DNA of 64,000 nucleotides from Harmothoe impar (GCA_947462335.1 OX381704.1:119904065-119968064); one strand, 5' to 3'. Positions 12,197 through 23,139 are shown, counted from the stretch's first letter. Program-made: numbers and translations. Notes: generated by a model not told the origin, from the sequence alone.

Positions 12197-12748
12197 TGCT
12201 TTACTCAATGTGCCATAATAATGTACATATACACGTATAGGTGCTTGGAACTAATTAACATTAATTATGGGTAGCCAGTGCTAGAATGCTGGTTTGGTAG
12301 AGTGAATCTCTTTTTTTTGGCGTATCCGACACATATATATGAACATGTGTACACAGTCCCAGGGGTGTGCATACAATTGAGTGATACTCAGATTGAACTG
12401 AATTGAACTTTCTTCGGAAATATTATTTTAAACTATATACAGGGTTGATGCTCTAGGGTATAACAAGCGTGTACAATATATAACTAATTTTCAGCATTTT
12501 ACCAAGGTACAAATAAGGTTCAACCTGTTAATAAAATGAATGTATTTTGGGGGATGATTTTCATTTAAGAGAATCAGTTCTTAACACTTTTCTCCATTCA
12601 AATTAATTCCTCACATCCTTGTTTTCTCACTTACAGCCATTTCCAGATTACTTTCAGGGTAATCTGTATAAAATGTTTCCTAGCTGATGGTACTTAAAAG
12701 ATAAGGTGGGATTAGAAAAGACCAAAACATCTTTGTCAGGAGCCGCTA

Positions 12749-13066
12749 ATGGGTTCCCTTTCACCACCTGCCCAGTATATAAGGGAATTAAGCAGCTTCC
12801 AAAATGTTAAACACGGTTTGGAGAAACACATTGATTTTGATAAAGCATTTGACAGCTGCAACCTTAATGTTAGCATTCCCTCCATACACAGTGATTCTAG
12901 GACACAGGCCATGCTTTATCTAGGGGATTACTCCACTAAATAAATACAAAAACACCAGTAATAATACATACTCTAGACATGTAGGGCTGGGTATCGGGGT
13001 GCCACAGGGCTGCACGCTTGGGCCCATTGTTTTTCTATACAGTTTGTATAATGAGTTAGGCAAAGT
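12749..13066 (+). pseudogene. Reverse transcriptase fragment of a LINE (broken)
   Basis: One frame from 12749 includes HIDFDKAFDSCN, which matches the RT motif with catalytic Asp (usual form D-F-x-K-A-F-D). A different frame at about 12990-13050 reads GVPQGCTLGPIVFLYSLYNE, which matches the next RT block (GVPQGS-LGPLLF). The shift of frame, a stop at 12941 and the absence of the rest of the protein show a dead fragment. The clade is not determinable beyond an APE-type non-LTR element. Confidence 0.75.
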
Positions 13067-13162
13067 GCGGCTTGTGGCTGTGGGTAGAGTACATGTGTAA
13101 CTGCTAGACCTCTTTACTCTTTAAGGGCCGCTTAGTACTTTAATGCAGCATACACTTTATCT

Positions 13163-13570
13163 TTATGATGCTTGAATGCAACCCTGGCAAGTAATTGGCC
13201 AGTGCTGCATTCAAGCATCATGCTGAACCTACACTTCTGAAGGGTCGACATGATGCATAAATGCAGCCCTGCTGAGTAAACTTGTTAGGACTGCTATCAT
13301 GCTTCATGACGACAAAAAGACACAACATTAAAGCATCATGCGGTCCTTATATGTTTAACCCCTTAAAACTGCCTCAAGTTAACTTCAAGGTTATTATTCG
13401 TTTTTGTCAAGATGCAGAGTCAGCATGTTCGTGTATGTAACTCACGTAAGTGTATTGGCTGCATCAGCCTGATCCTTCGGGAGTGCATCAACCTCTAGAG
13501 GTTGGTATGATGCATTCATGTAGCTCTGACAAGTTACTCAGCAGTGCTGCATTCATGCATCATGACTACA
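13163..13570. repeat. Three diverged hairpin repeats (GATGCATGAATGCAG family)
   Basis: Imperfect palindromes of about 55-60 bp centred near 13192, 13280 and 13525. Each pairs TGATGC-TGAATGCAGCCCTGG with its reverse complement around a short GAGTAA-like loop. Related copies are at 17063-17130, 17205-17280 and the perfect one at 55003-55053. Confidence 0.65.
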
Positions 13571-13674
13571 TGATACTGTGCTGCATTAAATCATACTGCT
13601 GCAGTTAAAGGGTTGCTGGTCATTGTATAGGGCTGTGACAAAGTGAGATACACCCCGAGGGACAAACCAAGGCT

Positions 13675-13921
13675 TAGGCCAAAAAAAAAGGGTTGTTTCA
13701 GGTCACCCGACCGACCCCATCAAATGAGGGCCGACGTTTTTTATGCAATTTTGAAGAAATTTCTGTATTTTTACCCTTTTTTGGTAAACTTTTGGGTCTT
13801 CGGAAAGACCGGCCAGTACTTTCATGTTTAAAAAAAAAAGTTTGAAAAAATAAATCCTACCTACCGACCCTACATTTTCTGCCCATGTTACCTAAAACAA
13901 ACCTCTTTTTTTTTGGCCTTA
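13675..13921. mobile_element. MITE with TAGGCCAAAAAAAA ends, copy 1
   Basis: About 247 bp. The left end TAGGCCAAAAAAAAAGGG then GTTTCAGGTCAC mirrors the right end GTTACCTAAAACAAACC then TTTTTTTTTGGCCTTA. Inner arms contain GACCGACCC-type words. A second copy in this window lies at 27543-27808. No coding. Confidence 0.75.
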
Positions 13922-14045
13922 GGTTTACTGACTTTGGTAGGGGTTTACATGTATTCTAAACCTGCCAAGTATTTAATGATTCTAATAGTCTCTGAAGTGT
14001 TTTCTGCGGAAAGAAAAGTGCAATACATAATTGCTCGTGTGAACA

Positions 14046-14230
14046 TACCGTATTCGACGTAATAAGCGCACAGTGCACTTAAAAAATAATTATGGACACC
14101 TTTCAGTAGTTAAGAGTTTAATTGGGGTCAAAAATTGAGATATTTTTGGCTATTTCTAGTAAAAGAATCAGCCAAAAGCGGGGTGTGTGCGCTTATTAGG
14201 GGGTGTGCGCTTATTACGTCAAATACGGTA
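14046..14230. mobile_element. 185 bp MITE with 26 bp TIRs
   Basis: The left end begins TACCGTATTCGACGTAATAA and the right end is its reverse complement with one mismatch, so about 25 of 26 bp pair. No coding. Confidence 0.8.
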
Positions 14231-14903
14231 GTTAGAATTCCATATACAATTTTCAATACAAACACACATTTACTCCCTCTGCCTGTACAGATGGCAGTAG
14301 ACTGACATCAGGAGATCCTTATAGAAGACCAATGTTTTGTACTACAGGGGAATGTGATTCGTATTATGTACATTTATCTCATGATTACAAATATAATGTA
14401 CAATATCATTTTCTAGTTAAAATGCAAAGATTATCAGATATGTTGGTATACGGTCCTTCAAAACGGGAGACGGTCCTGCAACATTGGGGGTGTAGAAAGG
14501 TCCCCCCTCGGATCGGAAAGTCGCCGGAATTAAGGGCAGAAAGTCGCTTTTTTGGACCATTTTTGCTATTGTCAAACCTTTCCAAAAGTCGCCAGGTCGC
14601 TTTTATTATTGCACCAGGTCGCCATGTCGCTTGCAAAACAGCCCAGGTCGCCAGGTCGCCAGGTCGCTTTTGACCCATCTGGAGCCACAACATTGAAAAT
14701 CTGCAGGACCAAATGTCCTGTGGAATGAAAAAGTTTTCGCAAAGACTGGACATCACCGTGCTTTGTTTACATTTCTGGGGCTGAGAGGAGTAGATTTAAC
14801 ATGCTTTATCCAATACATGACATGAAACACAGGCAGAGCCCCATGTCAGAGGGTCATTCTGCATCGTTCCTCCCGAGCCTGCAATACCCCAGCCTCGAGC
14901 TCT
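14231..14903. other. Non-coding with AGGTCGCCAGGTCGC repeats
   Basis: No gene seen. At 14590-14670 the words GGTCGCCAGGTCGC and GGTCGCCATGTCGC recur, giving overlapping frames on both strands that I regard as chance. Confidence 0.45.
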
Positions 14904-15002
14904 CCAGGCCCATTACAGTCGTCAGGCTGTAATGGGCCTGGACAATTTTGTATCTTATAACTATGACCTACTTAGAAAATGATCCAGGATCCTGGATCAT
15001 TT
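14904..15002. repeat. Two perfect palindromes side by side
   Basis: 14904-14918 (CCAGGCCCATTACAG) pairs perfectly with 14927-14941 around an 8-base loop. Thirty-five bases on, 14977-15002 is an uninterrupted 26 bp palindrome centred on CCAGGATCCTGG. No flanking coding sequence explains them. Confidence 0.7.
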
Positions 15003-15059
15003 CTTGATGAGATAGCTCGACCATTGATTGGTTTGCCATGGTCACATGATCATGAATGA

Positions 15060-15110
15060 CATAGATATGTTGTGTTTGGCCTCATGGGTTCGAATCCCGC
15101 CTTGGCAAAA
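15060..15110 (+). repeat. tRNA-like B-box remnant (possible SINE)
   Basis: GGGTTCGAATCCCGCC matches the RNA polymerase III B box / T-arm, but no convincing A box or cloverleaf precedes it. A second B-box-like sentence (GGGTTTGAGTCCCACC) lies on the minus strand at 15265-15285. These look like two decayed tRNA-derived SINE heads, not tRNA genes. Confidence 0.3.
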
Positions 15111-16379
15111 ATGTAGGTTCGTTTTTTTACATCATTTATTTGGCCTGTTTGAAGCATAAATACCCCTATACTGGCATAGTAATATTACATATCAAATATT
15201 TTATAGACCAAGAAAATAGTGTAATGGAGGTGTATTGTACAGCCATCAAAATGTCTACCAATTGTAGGTGGGACTCAAACCCATGATGTCCAGATTGGTG
15301 ATATCCAGTACAAGTCAATACATAAGTACTCTCCCAGAATGTATACATACAGTCGGGCCCGAGACTGGCAATACCCATGGACACTCGCATTGTGGGTATA
15401 GGATATAAGTGTCAAAGATGCCTTGAAAAATAGTACCATTTGCGAGATGACTTTGCTTCGCATTCCCATAGCTTTATTATGGGATATATAGACTCCTAGA
15501 TTTATCAGTAATATCTTACATATTTAAAGCATAGATCATTCATAAATAGGAAGTTTCATTAACACACAAAGGACCACTTTGATGGGAGTAGTGTGTATAA
15601 AGACAGACAAACCCAAGATTACCCCAGTCTAGTCCACTGTTTCTATACCAGCTTATTTTTATAATCAAAACTTGATATAGTCATAACTATACCCACCTTT
15701 TTCATTAGACATGCTTTAAAAGAAAATATGATCAAAATTTATAAAAGTTCATTGGTTACATAGATTTAAACATGTTTATTGTCATATACGAGAAGTATTG
15801 GTATTGAAATAGATGCTGTCAAATTTTCCAACTACGGGCTACCAGGTTATGATATTTAAACAAGGCACGGTTGCTGCCCTCGAATAAGCCGCAAAGCTTA
15901 AAGGTAACCCTTCATTCTATTCTGTACTACAACAGAGAACGTGTAAAATAAAGGTTGTACATTTCAGCTTATTCAATTAATGCTCTAAGTAGCATAAACA
16001 GCCACTCATTGCATGTTTTGATTTGGTGTAGAAATCTACATGATTGGTTGGCATAAGGACAACCAGTAGAAAACTCACCCTTCTGTCCGTAACTCTCAGA
16101 CAGCCCCCCCTGCCCATCTGAGAGTTACAGCCGTAACTATCTAGCTCAAGTTCTAGGTCATGTGGAAGTAAATAGCGCCATCTACCGAGTCATATTATGG
16201 TATTCTAGTCTGCATTGAAGGGTGTTCTGGCTGCTGATTGGGTTATATTTCAGATGAAACAAAAATGGCTAAAATTGTGAAAAAAAACTCACAGGTGTTC
16301 CCAAATACCCTTTGGATAGAATAGCACATGTAGTTTTATGCTATGTAAAGGGTTGGGGAATTTCTGAGGCATGCAAAAA
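15111..16379. other. Non-coding, one short hairpin
   Basis: No gene seen in about 1.27 kb. A 12 bp perfect stem (16089-16100 with 16117-16128, GTAACTCTCAGA) encloses a C-rich loop of 16 bases. Confidence 0.45.
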
Positions 16380-16534
16380 CTGATGTGGCCAAAGGTCAAT
16401 TTTAGGCCCAAAACAGGGCAAAATGGGACTACCTGTGGATAAAAGTGACTTTTTTGAGATTTTCACGGTCATGCTCTCTATTGAGGCTGAAACATTGTGT
16501 GTGAGGGATTGTTTAATCAGACTAGGACTAAGAC
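16380..16534. repeat. 155 bp direct repeat, copy 1
   Basis: This block (CTGATGTGGCCAAAGGTC to TAAGAC) recurs at 17289-17443 in the same orientation with only a few base changes, 909 bp away. The DNA between is unlike either copy and holds part of dispersed family R and two hairpin repeats. Confidence 0.8.
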
Positions 16535-16734
16535 GCTCCTCACAGATCGCAGCACAAGAGTGGCGACACCTTGTGGCTTCTAGTCACATTATACTGTACA
16601 CCCCAGACAGTGCCACCTAGCGGTACTTGCCATACTAACCCTGTACCACCATGATGCACTCTCCTGGCATCTACTAGTAACTTGCTGCTACTGCATTGGT
16701 GCTGCATCTATTGGGAGTGTACCAGCCCTTTAAG

Positions 16735-17045
16735 GTGGGAATATCCGATTTTTCTTCAAATTCTAAATCTTACTTAAATGTATTCCAAACACTGCAAAAA
16801 TATAATATTAAGAGAATAGAGGTCAATTAGATGTCATCAATAGGTGTTAATAGGTCACAAAGGGACCTAATGTCCCCCAACCATGGGCTTCTCTAGTGTA
16901 TTTTCAATGGGCAATAAAATCTAATTAGAGCAAAATTGGAAGGAATTAGGGGTAATGAAATAGATAGGAGGTCAAATATATTATTTGTGAACATTCTGAC
17001 TAATTTTTAAGGAAATTCATTTTTTGGTCCAAAACATCGAATGTA
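16735..17045. repeat. Dispersed repeat family R, diverged copy
   Basis: The words TTCTAAATCTTACTTAAATG and GAACATTCTGACTAATTTTTA, then TTCATTTTTTGGTCCAAAA, follow the order of the family seen at 32766-33115 and 2160-2430. No coding. Confidence 0.45.
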
Positions 17046-17062
17046 CTAACTTTAAGGTCGTC

Positions 17063-17280
17063 ATGATGCATGAATGCAGCTTTGGTGTGTAGATGCTTCA
17101 GCGCTGCATTCATGCATTATGATGACTAAGGACATGATGCAATAAAGCATGCATTGTGGCGTCGGGACATATTACACAGCTTTGATGCATTAATGCATCA
17201 TACCCTTTGTCGTCATAATACATAAGTGCAGCCTTGGCGAGTAACTCGCAGGTACTGCATTCAATCATCATGCCGACCCT
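17063..17280. repeat. Two diverged hairpin repeats (GATGCATGAATGCAG family)
   Basis: Palindromic blocks at 17063-17130 and 17205-17280 pair TGATGCATGAATGCAG-like arms around GTGTGTAGA or GCGAGTAACTCGC centres. Same family as 13163-13570 and 55003-55053. Confidence 0.6.
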
Positions 17281-17288
17281 ACAGGACA

Positions 17289-17443
17289 CTGATGTGGCCA
17301 AAGGTCGATTTTAGGCCCAAAACAGGGCAAAATGGGACTACCTGTGGATAAAGGTGACTTTTTTGAGATTTTCACGGTCATGCTCTCTATTGAGGCTGAA
17401 ACATTGTGTGTGAGGGATTGTTTAATCAGACTAGGGCTAAGAC
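17289..17443. repeat. 155 bp direct repeat, copy 2
   Basis: Same-orientation partner of 16380-16534, differing at a handful of positions. No target duplication or LTR-like TG/CA ends were seen, so a segmental duplication is likelier than an LTR pair. Confidence 0.8.
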
Positions 17444-17900
17444 TATGGTCAACAAATTTTGTGAATGGCTAATTTTGTGCATTATGCTATATAGAAACAT
17501 AGAGGAATAACAATTACTTCCTCGTGACCACAAGAGTATGTAATACACAAAGAACAGAGCAGTGCTGCCACCTGGGAGTGTGTGGGAGACTGTAACTGTG
17601 CCATGTTAGTACAGGGGAAGCCGCTAGGTGGCAGCACAGAGTGCATGGCCATGGGCCATGGGCCATGGTTTCTTTAGTCTCTACGGTGTTTACCCCGGAA
17701 TTGTGATAATTGGTCTACAAAAAGGGTAACCCTGCCACCAGGAGGAAAAAGGAGGAGAGACGTGTCTGTAATACAATGCAGAAATCTGCATGTTGATATC
17801 TGCCATAGATCCAACACTATGAAGCATAATGTGGGTGTATTTCCTCAACACATTCCCATAGACTTAGGCTGACAAAAGTGGTCGTCCTACCTGCCACTGG

Positions 17901-18168
17901 CTGCCCTACTCTCGTTCCCAAATCCTTCCGAAGGAAGGCTCTGGTAACTGCCAAATGTTGGGATTTTGCTGGGTCTGGGCAACCCCTGCTGGTAGGCTGG
18001 AACCAGCGAACAGGAACAGGAAATGGAACCAGAAAGGCTGATGGTAAATCTACCTAAAACTACCATCATACATTCTGGTTCCATTTCCTGTTCCTGTTCG
18101 CTGGTTCCAGCCTACCAGCAGGGGTTGCCCTTCGGAAGGATTTGGGAACGAGAGTACTGGCTGCCCCT
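17901..18168. repeat. Long near-perfect inverted repeat
   Basis: 17977-18034 is the exact reverse complement of 18073-18130 (58 bp) around a 38-base spacer that itself pairs (ATGGTA/TACCAT). The outer arms 17903-17933 and 18131-18166 pair again (CTCGTTCCCAAATCCTTCCG), while 17934-17976 is present only on the left. It would fold as a stem of more than 90 bp. There is no coding sequence. Confidence 0.85.
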
Positions 18169-18455
18169 GCTATGTAGCCTATAGGGCACCTGGCCGTCGA
18201 TAGCAGCACCGCTGGTAAATTGAAAACCTGCAGTACGGGCCCTTGGCCAGTAGGTGGAGCAGCTAACCGGGGGTTATGACGTCACAGGGCAGTACTGAGT
18301 CGATAAGTGTCCACCTAGTGTTACCAGCTTGAACTTCTAATCTCCGAACATGGATGCCCCCATGACCTAAGCCCAAGGAGCCCTATACCCTTACTCCGAC
18401 CACTGCTGGTTGCAGTAGAGGCAGTCTTCTCATTGGTCCCTCACATCTTTACTTA
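18169..18455. other. Non-coding, nothing recognised
   Basis: About 290 bp of unremarkable sequence between the long inverted repeat and a MITE. Confidence 0.4.
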
Positions 18456-18657
18456 TTACGTTAAAACCTCACGTATAAGCCTCACTCGCGTATAAGCTGC
18501 ACCCCGACTTTGGAGCGATCCTACAAGCCACACCAGCGATCTGATTCTGGTGACTTGAATACTGTACTATAGGAGCAAAAACTCGCTATTAAGCCGCACC
18601 CTGACTCTGTGCCGATCCTATAAGCCGCACTGGCTTATACGGGAGGTTTTACGGTAA
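18456..18657. mobile_element. 202 bp MITE with ACCTCRCGTATAAGCC ends
   Basis: The left end TTACGTTAAAACCTCACG and the right end, reverse complemented TTACCGTAAAACCTCCCG, pair with two mismatches and continue through TATAAGCC. The interior repeats TAAGCCGCAC words. The sequence at 55110-55280 (TAACCCGC words) is similar in style and may be a distant relative. Confidence 0.75.
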
Positions 18658-19279
18658 TATAAAATATAATTTTTGAAAGATTCTTAAGCCCATTACATCT
18701 GACGAGATTGCTACAGGTCAACTTTTTTTAGTCTAGGAATTGAAAATAATTTATGACACTAAGTTCAGTGAAATCAATGGATCATGTTGAGATATGTCCA
18801 AACGTGTACAGAAATCCGTTGATAACTACTGGCAATACAATCGCACATGCGATAACTTTCTGAACGCTTATGAATTACCCTTTAAGATGTGGATAACTCC
18901 GTCATATTTATAATGATTTTTCATGTCGTTCCGAGATGATTAAGTCTAGTTTTCCAGAGCAAATATACTTAGAAAAAAGATAGAAACATGGAGCACTCAG
19001 ATGTACTGCTAAGTCTCCCCTACACCTACACCCTCAGGGTATCAGCAGAATTTATCTTAATGCCATAATGCACGGATTTAGGTTCAAAGAAGATGTATCC
19101 AACTCAAACACTCCAAAAATAGGCCCACTCAGTGCAGCGACTGCTGTGTGAGGGATTATGCTCAGAATGACAATAGATAATGCTCATAAAGGTTGAAATA
19201 TCCAGGTAGCCCCATACAGGAGCTGATGACACAAAGCCCTGGCTTTCATAACATGTCATAATATTTCATGAATTCTGTT
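18658..19279. other. Non-coding, nothing recognised
   Basis: About 620 bp, A/T-rich, with no open frame of note and no clear repeat. Confidence 0.4.
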
Positions 19280-19682
19280 TAGGCCACTCAAAAAAAAAAA
19301 ATTGTTTCTCATCACCAAGCAGTGAAAAATATGACGAGGGCGTTTTTTATTTTAACTTTTTTTTTTTTTTACTTGAAGCTGAAATACATAGGTAAATTAG
19401 AATTTTTCGCGGGTAAATTAGAATTTTTCGCGATAGATTTTCACATTTTAGTCATTCAGAGTTTATTGATCATCAAAGGTTGTTATGATGCAAGTTATCA
19501 CCAGTGGACTGCATTGCTGGCGGCATAAGCTTTAATTTGGTACCAAAATTGCCAATATTTTTCCTATTTTAACATTTTTTTCATTCAAAATGTAAAAAAA
19601 AAAAAAAAAAAGTTTTCCCCAGATCATGATTTTCATGATGCGCGCGGTGATGAGAAACAATTTTTTTTTTTGAGTGGCCTTA
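19280..19682. mobile_element. MITE with TAGGCCACTCAAAAA ends
   Basis: 403 bp. The left end TAGGCCACTCAAAAA then TTGTTTCTCATCACC mirrors the right end GGTGATGAGAAACAA then TTGAGTGGCCTTA. Copies lie at about 31050-31408 (inverted) and, decayed, at 8450-8650. The ends resemble the GGCCAAAAA MITE family at 13675 and 27543. No coding. Confidence 0.8.
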
Positions 19683-19739
19683 TTTCCTATAAGAATTAAA
19701 GAAATACTGGACTGAAGTAGAGAAACGGCAGTTTTCACG

Positions 19740-19935
19740 GCTCTCAGTGGTACATGGACAAAACTCCATGCCGTTACATACATGCACATCATACTTCACA
19801 AGTTGAAGCTGGGTCATATCACACAATGCCAATGGCTGAATGTGATATGACCCAGCTTCAACGAGTGAGGTATTATGTACATATATATGTAAATGAGTGG
19901 GGTTTTGTGTTTATTACATGTTCCTACTGTCTTAA
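19740..19935. repeat. Graded inverted repeat with perfect 22 bp inner stem
   Basis: 19802-19823 (GTTGAAGCTGGGTCATATCA plus CA) pairs perfectly with 19841-19862 around a 17-base loop. Pairing continues outward with growing divergence through TACATRCAT and ACAAAAC words to about 19740 and 19935. The inner stem length, loop size and outward decay resemble a pre-miRNA hairpin, but no expression evidence is available. Confidence 0.6.
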
Positions 19936-19962
19936 AATGAAGAAAATCAACAGACTTAGAGG

Positions 19963-19993
19963 CCATGGAGTATGGCTACACCATACTCCATGG
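19963..19993. repeat. 13 bp perfect hairpin
   Basis: CCATGGAGTATGG (19963-19975) and its exact reverse complement (19981-19993) flank a 5-base loop, 30 bases from the preceding inverted repeat. Confidence 0.7.
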
Positions 19994-19999
19994 AGGCAT

Positions 20000-20774
20000 G
20001 TGTACATGCGCACTGACCGGACAGACGCAGGAGGAGAATCGAGCGCTGACGCGCTGCCCTGGCGCGCTGCCCTGGCGGCGCTTTTGCGAACTGCGCTAAA
20101 AGCGCGCCAAAAATTGTATTATCTCTCATACGCTCGTGAACGTCAATGCTATCTCAATGCAAATACAGCTCTGTTCCCACACTGATTACGTATTGAAATG
20201 ATGGAGCTCTTGGAGTCTCTCTTGTGGATCGAAATACATAATGTCTTTATCTATTCATGTGTGTTCATAGATTTAATAGTGATTCTGTTATAAGCGTGAA
20301 AGGTCAGTTTTCATTTGGCTAATTATCAAATTTCTTGCTCCTTATGTCAACTGACATCGTAATGGAATTCTACTTATTCTGGGACTGACAGGTTTACAAA
20401 ATACCTCCAACAACAGTAGAATAGCATCATGCTTACGACTGTAATCATCCTTTAACAATGTTCTAAACCTTTAGATATATATTTACATGTTTTATACGAG
20501 TGCCGTACTACGCAAATCCTCGTGCGTCGATGTTTGTTGACGCAATACGAGACGCTGCCACACAGCGGCGCTCGGGTGCTCGACGCGTCGTCTGGGACAG
20601 ACGCGTCCACACTGCTGCTGGTACCCTGTCTGTACAGAGTCTAGGGTTTTCTGTGCACAGGGAGTACCCCCCCCCCCCCCCCCCCCCCGCACTCGCTTTA
20701 TTTATTGACATTATCAGCGTTCTTAAAACGTCGTCAAAGGGATCATATTTTGTCTAAAAACGCGGATCTACGTT
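20000..20774. other. Non-coding, GC-rich patches and C run
   Basis: No gene supported. GC-rich patches with GCGC words lie at 20030-20110 and 20510-20600, and a C run lies at 20669-20688. The last 6 bases (20769-20774, TACGTT) are the target duplication of the next element. Confidence 0.45.
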
Positions 20775-21485
20775 AGTAGTATAGTATGTATCAGAACGGG
20801 ACTATAGTTAAGTACTGTTTATTACTCAATCGACCTGCAGCCAATGAGAGGCCTCCCTTTTGGCGGGAAATTCAAAAGCAGCCAATGAGAGGCCTCCCTT
20901 TTGGCGGGAAATTCAAATAGGTCACGTGACCGGAAGTGACCTACTTCCGGTCACGTGACCTTTGGGCGGGAAATTCAAATAGGTCACGTGACCGGAAGTG
21001 ACCTACTTAAGAGGGTCACGTGACCACCATGTTGGCGGGAAATTCAAATAGGTCACGTGACGGGAAGTGACCTACTTAAGGGGGTCACGTGACTACTAGG
21101 TTGGCTTTCAAAATAAGTCACTTGAGATTTTGATGGATAAATAAATTTAAAAAAAGAAAAAAAAAGCAAGCTGAAAAAGCTTGCTAAAAAATAATTTAAA
21201 AATACGGCTCTTTTTTTCTAGGAGGGGGGGAGAGGGGCACTCTGGGGGGCACTCTTTAAGATGCATGGGGGGGGAGGGGGGGAGGGGGGGAGGGGCAGGG
21301 TTTTTTAAGAGTGAGACTCGCTTCTCTGCCCTCTCTAAAAGAGAGGGCAGAGAGGCGAGTCTACTTACAATGAAAGGTATCATGATCGCGTTTATGATGA
21401 TGTGCATCATGATGTGACTATCTTACAACCCTATGAGAAATAAGCAAGACATGGGCGTACTTACACGGGCTATTTGTAAACTAAT
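20775..21485. repeat. Left TIR of the 9.4 kb element
   Basis: 711 bp matching the inverted 29474-30186. The outer third carries repeated promoter-type motifs (see the regulatory entry), then comes an A/T-rich part, a G-run segment (21225-21300), and a 23 bp hairpin at 21314-21362 (AGACTCGC-TCTCTGCCCTC arms, one mismatch, AAA loop). The mirrored minus/plus frames here (MMHIIINAIM...) exist only because the sequence is duplicated. Confidence 0.9.
20841..21092. promoter_or_regulatory. Dense array of E2F, ETS, E-box and CCAAT-type motifs
   Basis: TTTGGCGGGAAA-type sites (E2F consensus style) sit at 20859-20870, 20900-20911, 20961-20973 and 21032-21042, each followed by TTCAAA. GTCACGTGAC palindromes recur at about 20921, 20950, 20983, 21015, 21052 and 21084. 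ACCGGAAGTG (ETS style) occurs near 20929 and 20990. CCAAT boxes lie at 20841 and 20882. The same array is mirrored in the right TIR (29870-30125). The motif matches are read directly; factor binding is inference. Confidence 0.6.
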
Positions 21486-22249
21486 GAATGTGACTTCTTC
21501 GTTAAAATCAGTATCTACAACTCTTTTAAGCCTAAGGCTTTTTCTTGAGTTTATTCTTTTGTTCAATTTCGGGCCCACCTCAAAAGAGGAATAGGCCCTC
21601 TGTAGCACTTGTCGCTTGCTCATCAATCAGAGCCGGGGTGTAGAAGGCCCCTGCCCTGTCGGGTACGTTCTCCCTCTGGTACGTTTTTGGTTAGTTTGGA
21701 GCTCTCAGTCGACTGTCTTATCCACCTTAAAAAAACCAGACTTTCGGTGTCTCATGATAAAACTGGTGCCTTATACTAAGCGCTGGATTACTTTCTCATT
21801 TTTAGTGTTCTATCCGATGCTTATTTAATTTTTGCACTGATAAAAACGGTTAGCTTGTACAAACACGCGGTCTATTTAAGTGTTAAGTGTAGAAAATGAA
21901 CAGAACAGTGCACAGAAAATAGAGCTACCGACTACATTTCGCCCAGTCACTCAGCGGAGAACAAAAGAACTACTGACGTAGTGTACCCGCTATTCCGACA
22001 GTTGGCGCCACCGTTATACTTTTCCCGCGTGCGACATGAAGCCCTGGGGCGGGTACTGGCTGTTTTGGTTGTAGGTACCGAAACATAAAAAACTACAGCC
22101 AGCCCAATGTCATGGTGAGACAGCTCTCTTATTTTTACCTTGAGTAGCGTCCGTAGGGCCTATGACAAAACCTAGTCCCGTACACTGAGCAGCTTGAGGT
22201 CTGAAGGCTCATACAGAAAAATGTGTGGGTGTGTGGGTGTGTGGGTGTG

Positions 22250-22340
22250 TGGGTTGCTTTACGCCTTAGTTAACAGCTATGGTCATTTCAAGAGCGGTGA
22301 TGGTGATCGAATCTATTGACCCTTTTACCGAGACAAGGGT
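22250..22340. repeat. Internal repeat of the 9.4 kb element, copy 1
   Basis: GCTTTACGCC-TAGTTAACAGCT through GATCGAATCTAT and TTTTACCGAG recurs at 25032-25150. It shows that the element interior grew by internal duplication. Confidence 0.6.
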
Positions 22341-23139
22341 TCTTTTACATCCCACACTACATAGCAGAGAGACGTCTAGCAGCCCCTAGAGGCCCCGCAG
22401 GGGGCTCGAGAGGTGCCGTGGAGAAGAGCAGATATCCACGAGAGGCCACGCCAACAACCAAATTCTATCTTTATCCCGCGAGAAAAGGAGATAAGGGTCA
22501 AGGTTATGAACTATCAAAAGATTTTAGAGTAAATTAAGTTATGAGATATTAATATAATGTACATATCTAGGGCCCGATATAGGGCCTCTGCAGATCCCCC
22601 TTCAGGGCCCCGATCCATGAGGCCTTAGAAACGGAGCTGGGTCATGTAACCAAGGGAGATCAGCAGTTGTTGATGTCGGCGCTGCCGATAACGCTGGTAA
22701 ATGACCGTTTTACTCATGTTTAGAGTCAGAATAGCTTGAGTATTACTTGAATATCGAAGAGTAGAGGTCAAATTACCCCAGACAAGGTGTTTCCATCTAG
22801 AAATTCTCGACAGTATTTCCGAAAATTGCAAATATTGGTCCCAGCCCCACGGGGCCCCATACCGAGTATTAAAAGTTTGAGATGCAACTTTCATTCATGC
22901 TGTTGACCAATCAGGGGGCTCTGTTTTTACGACCTTGACTACATAGTAAAAGTGATTGACAACGTCAGATATCACTTGACGACGTCAAATATCGATCTGA
23001 TATTTGATCCCTTGATATTTGATTCAAAACCCACATCGAGTGGGATAAAGCCTTTTATCATCTTTTGATTGTGAGGCATACACTTTTCTTACACACAACA
23101 GCTGTCATCTATCAAGGGGCTCTGGATAGGGGGTCCCCA

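Noticed and set aside
21147..21410. 87-codon frame MMHIIINAIM... found in both TIRs
   Set aside because: It is Pro-rich over G/C runs, appears twice only because it lies in the TIR, and has no recognisable protein.
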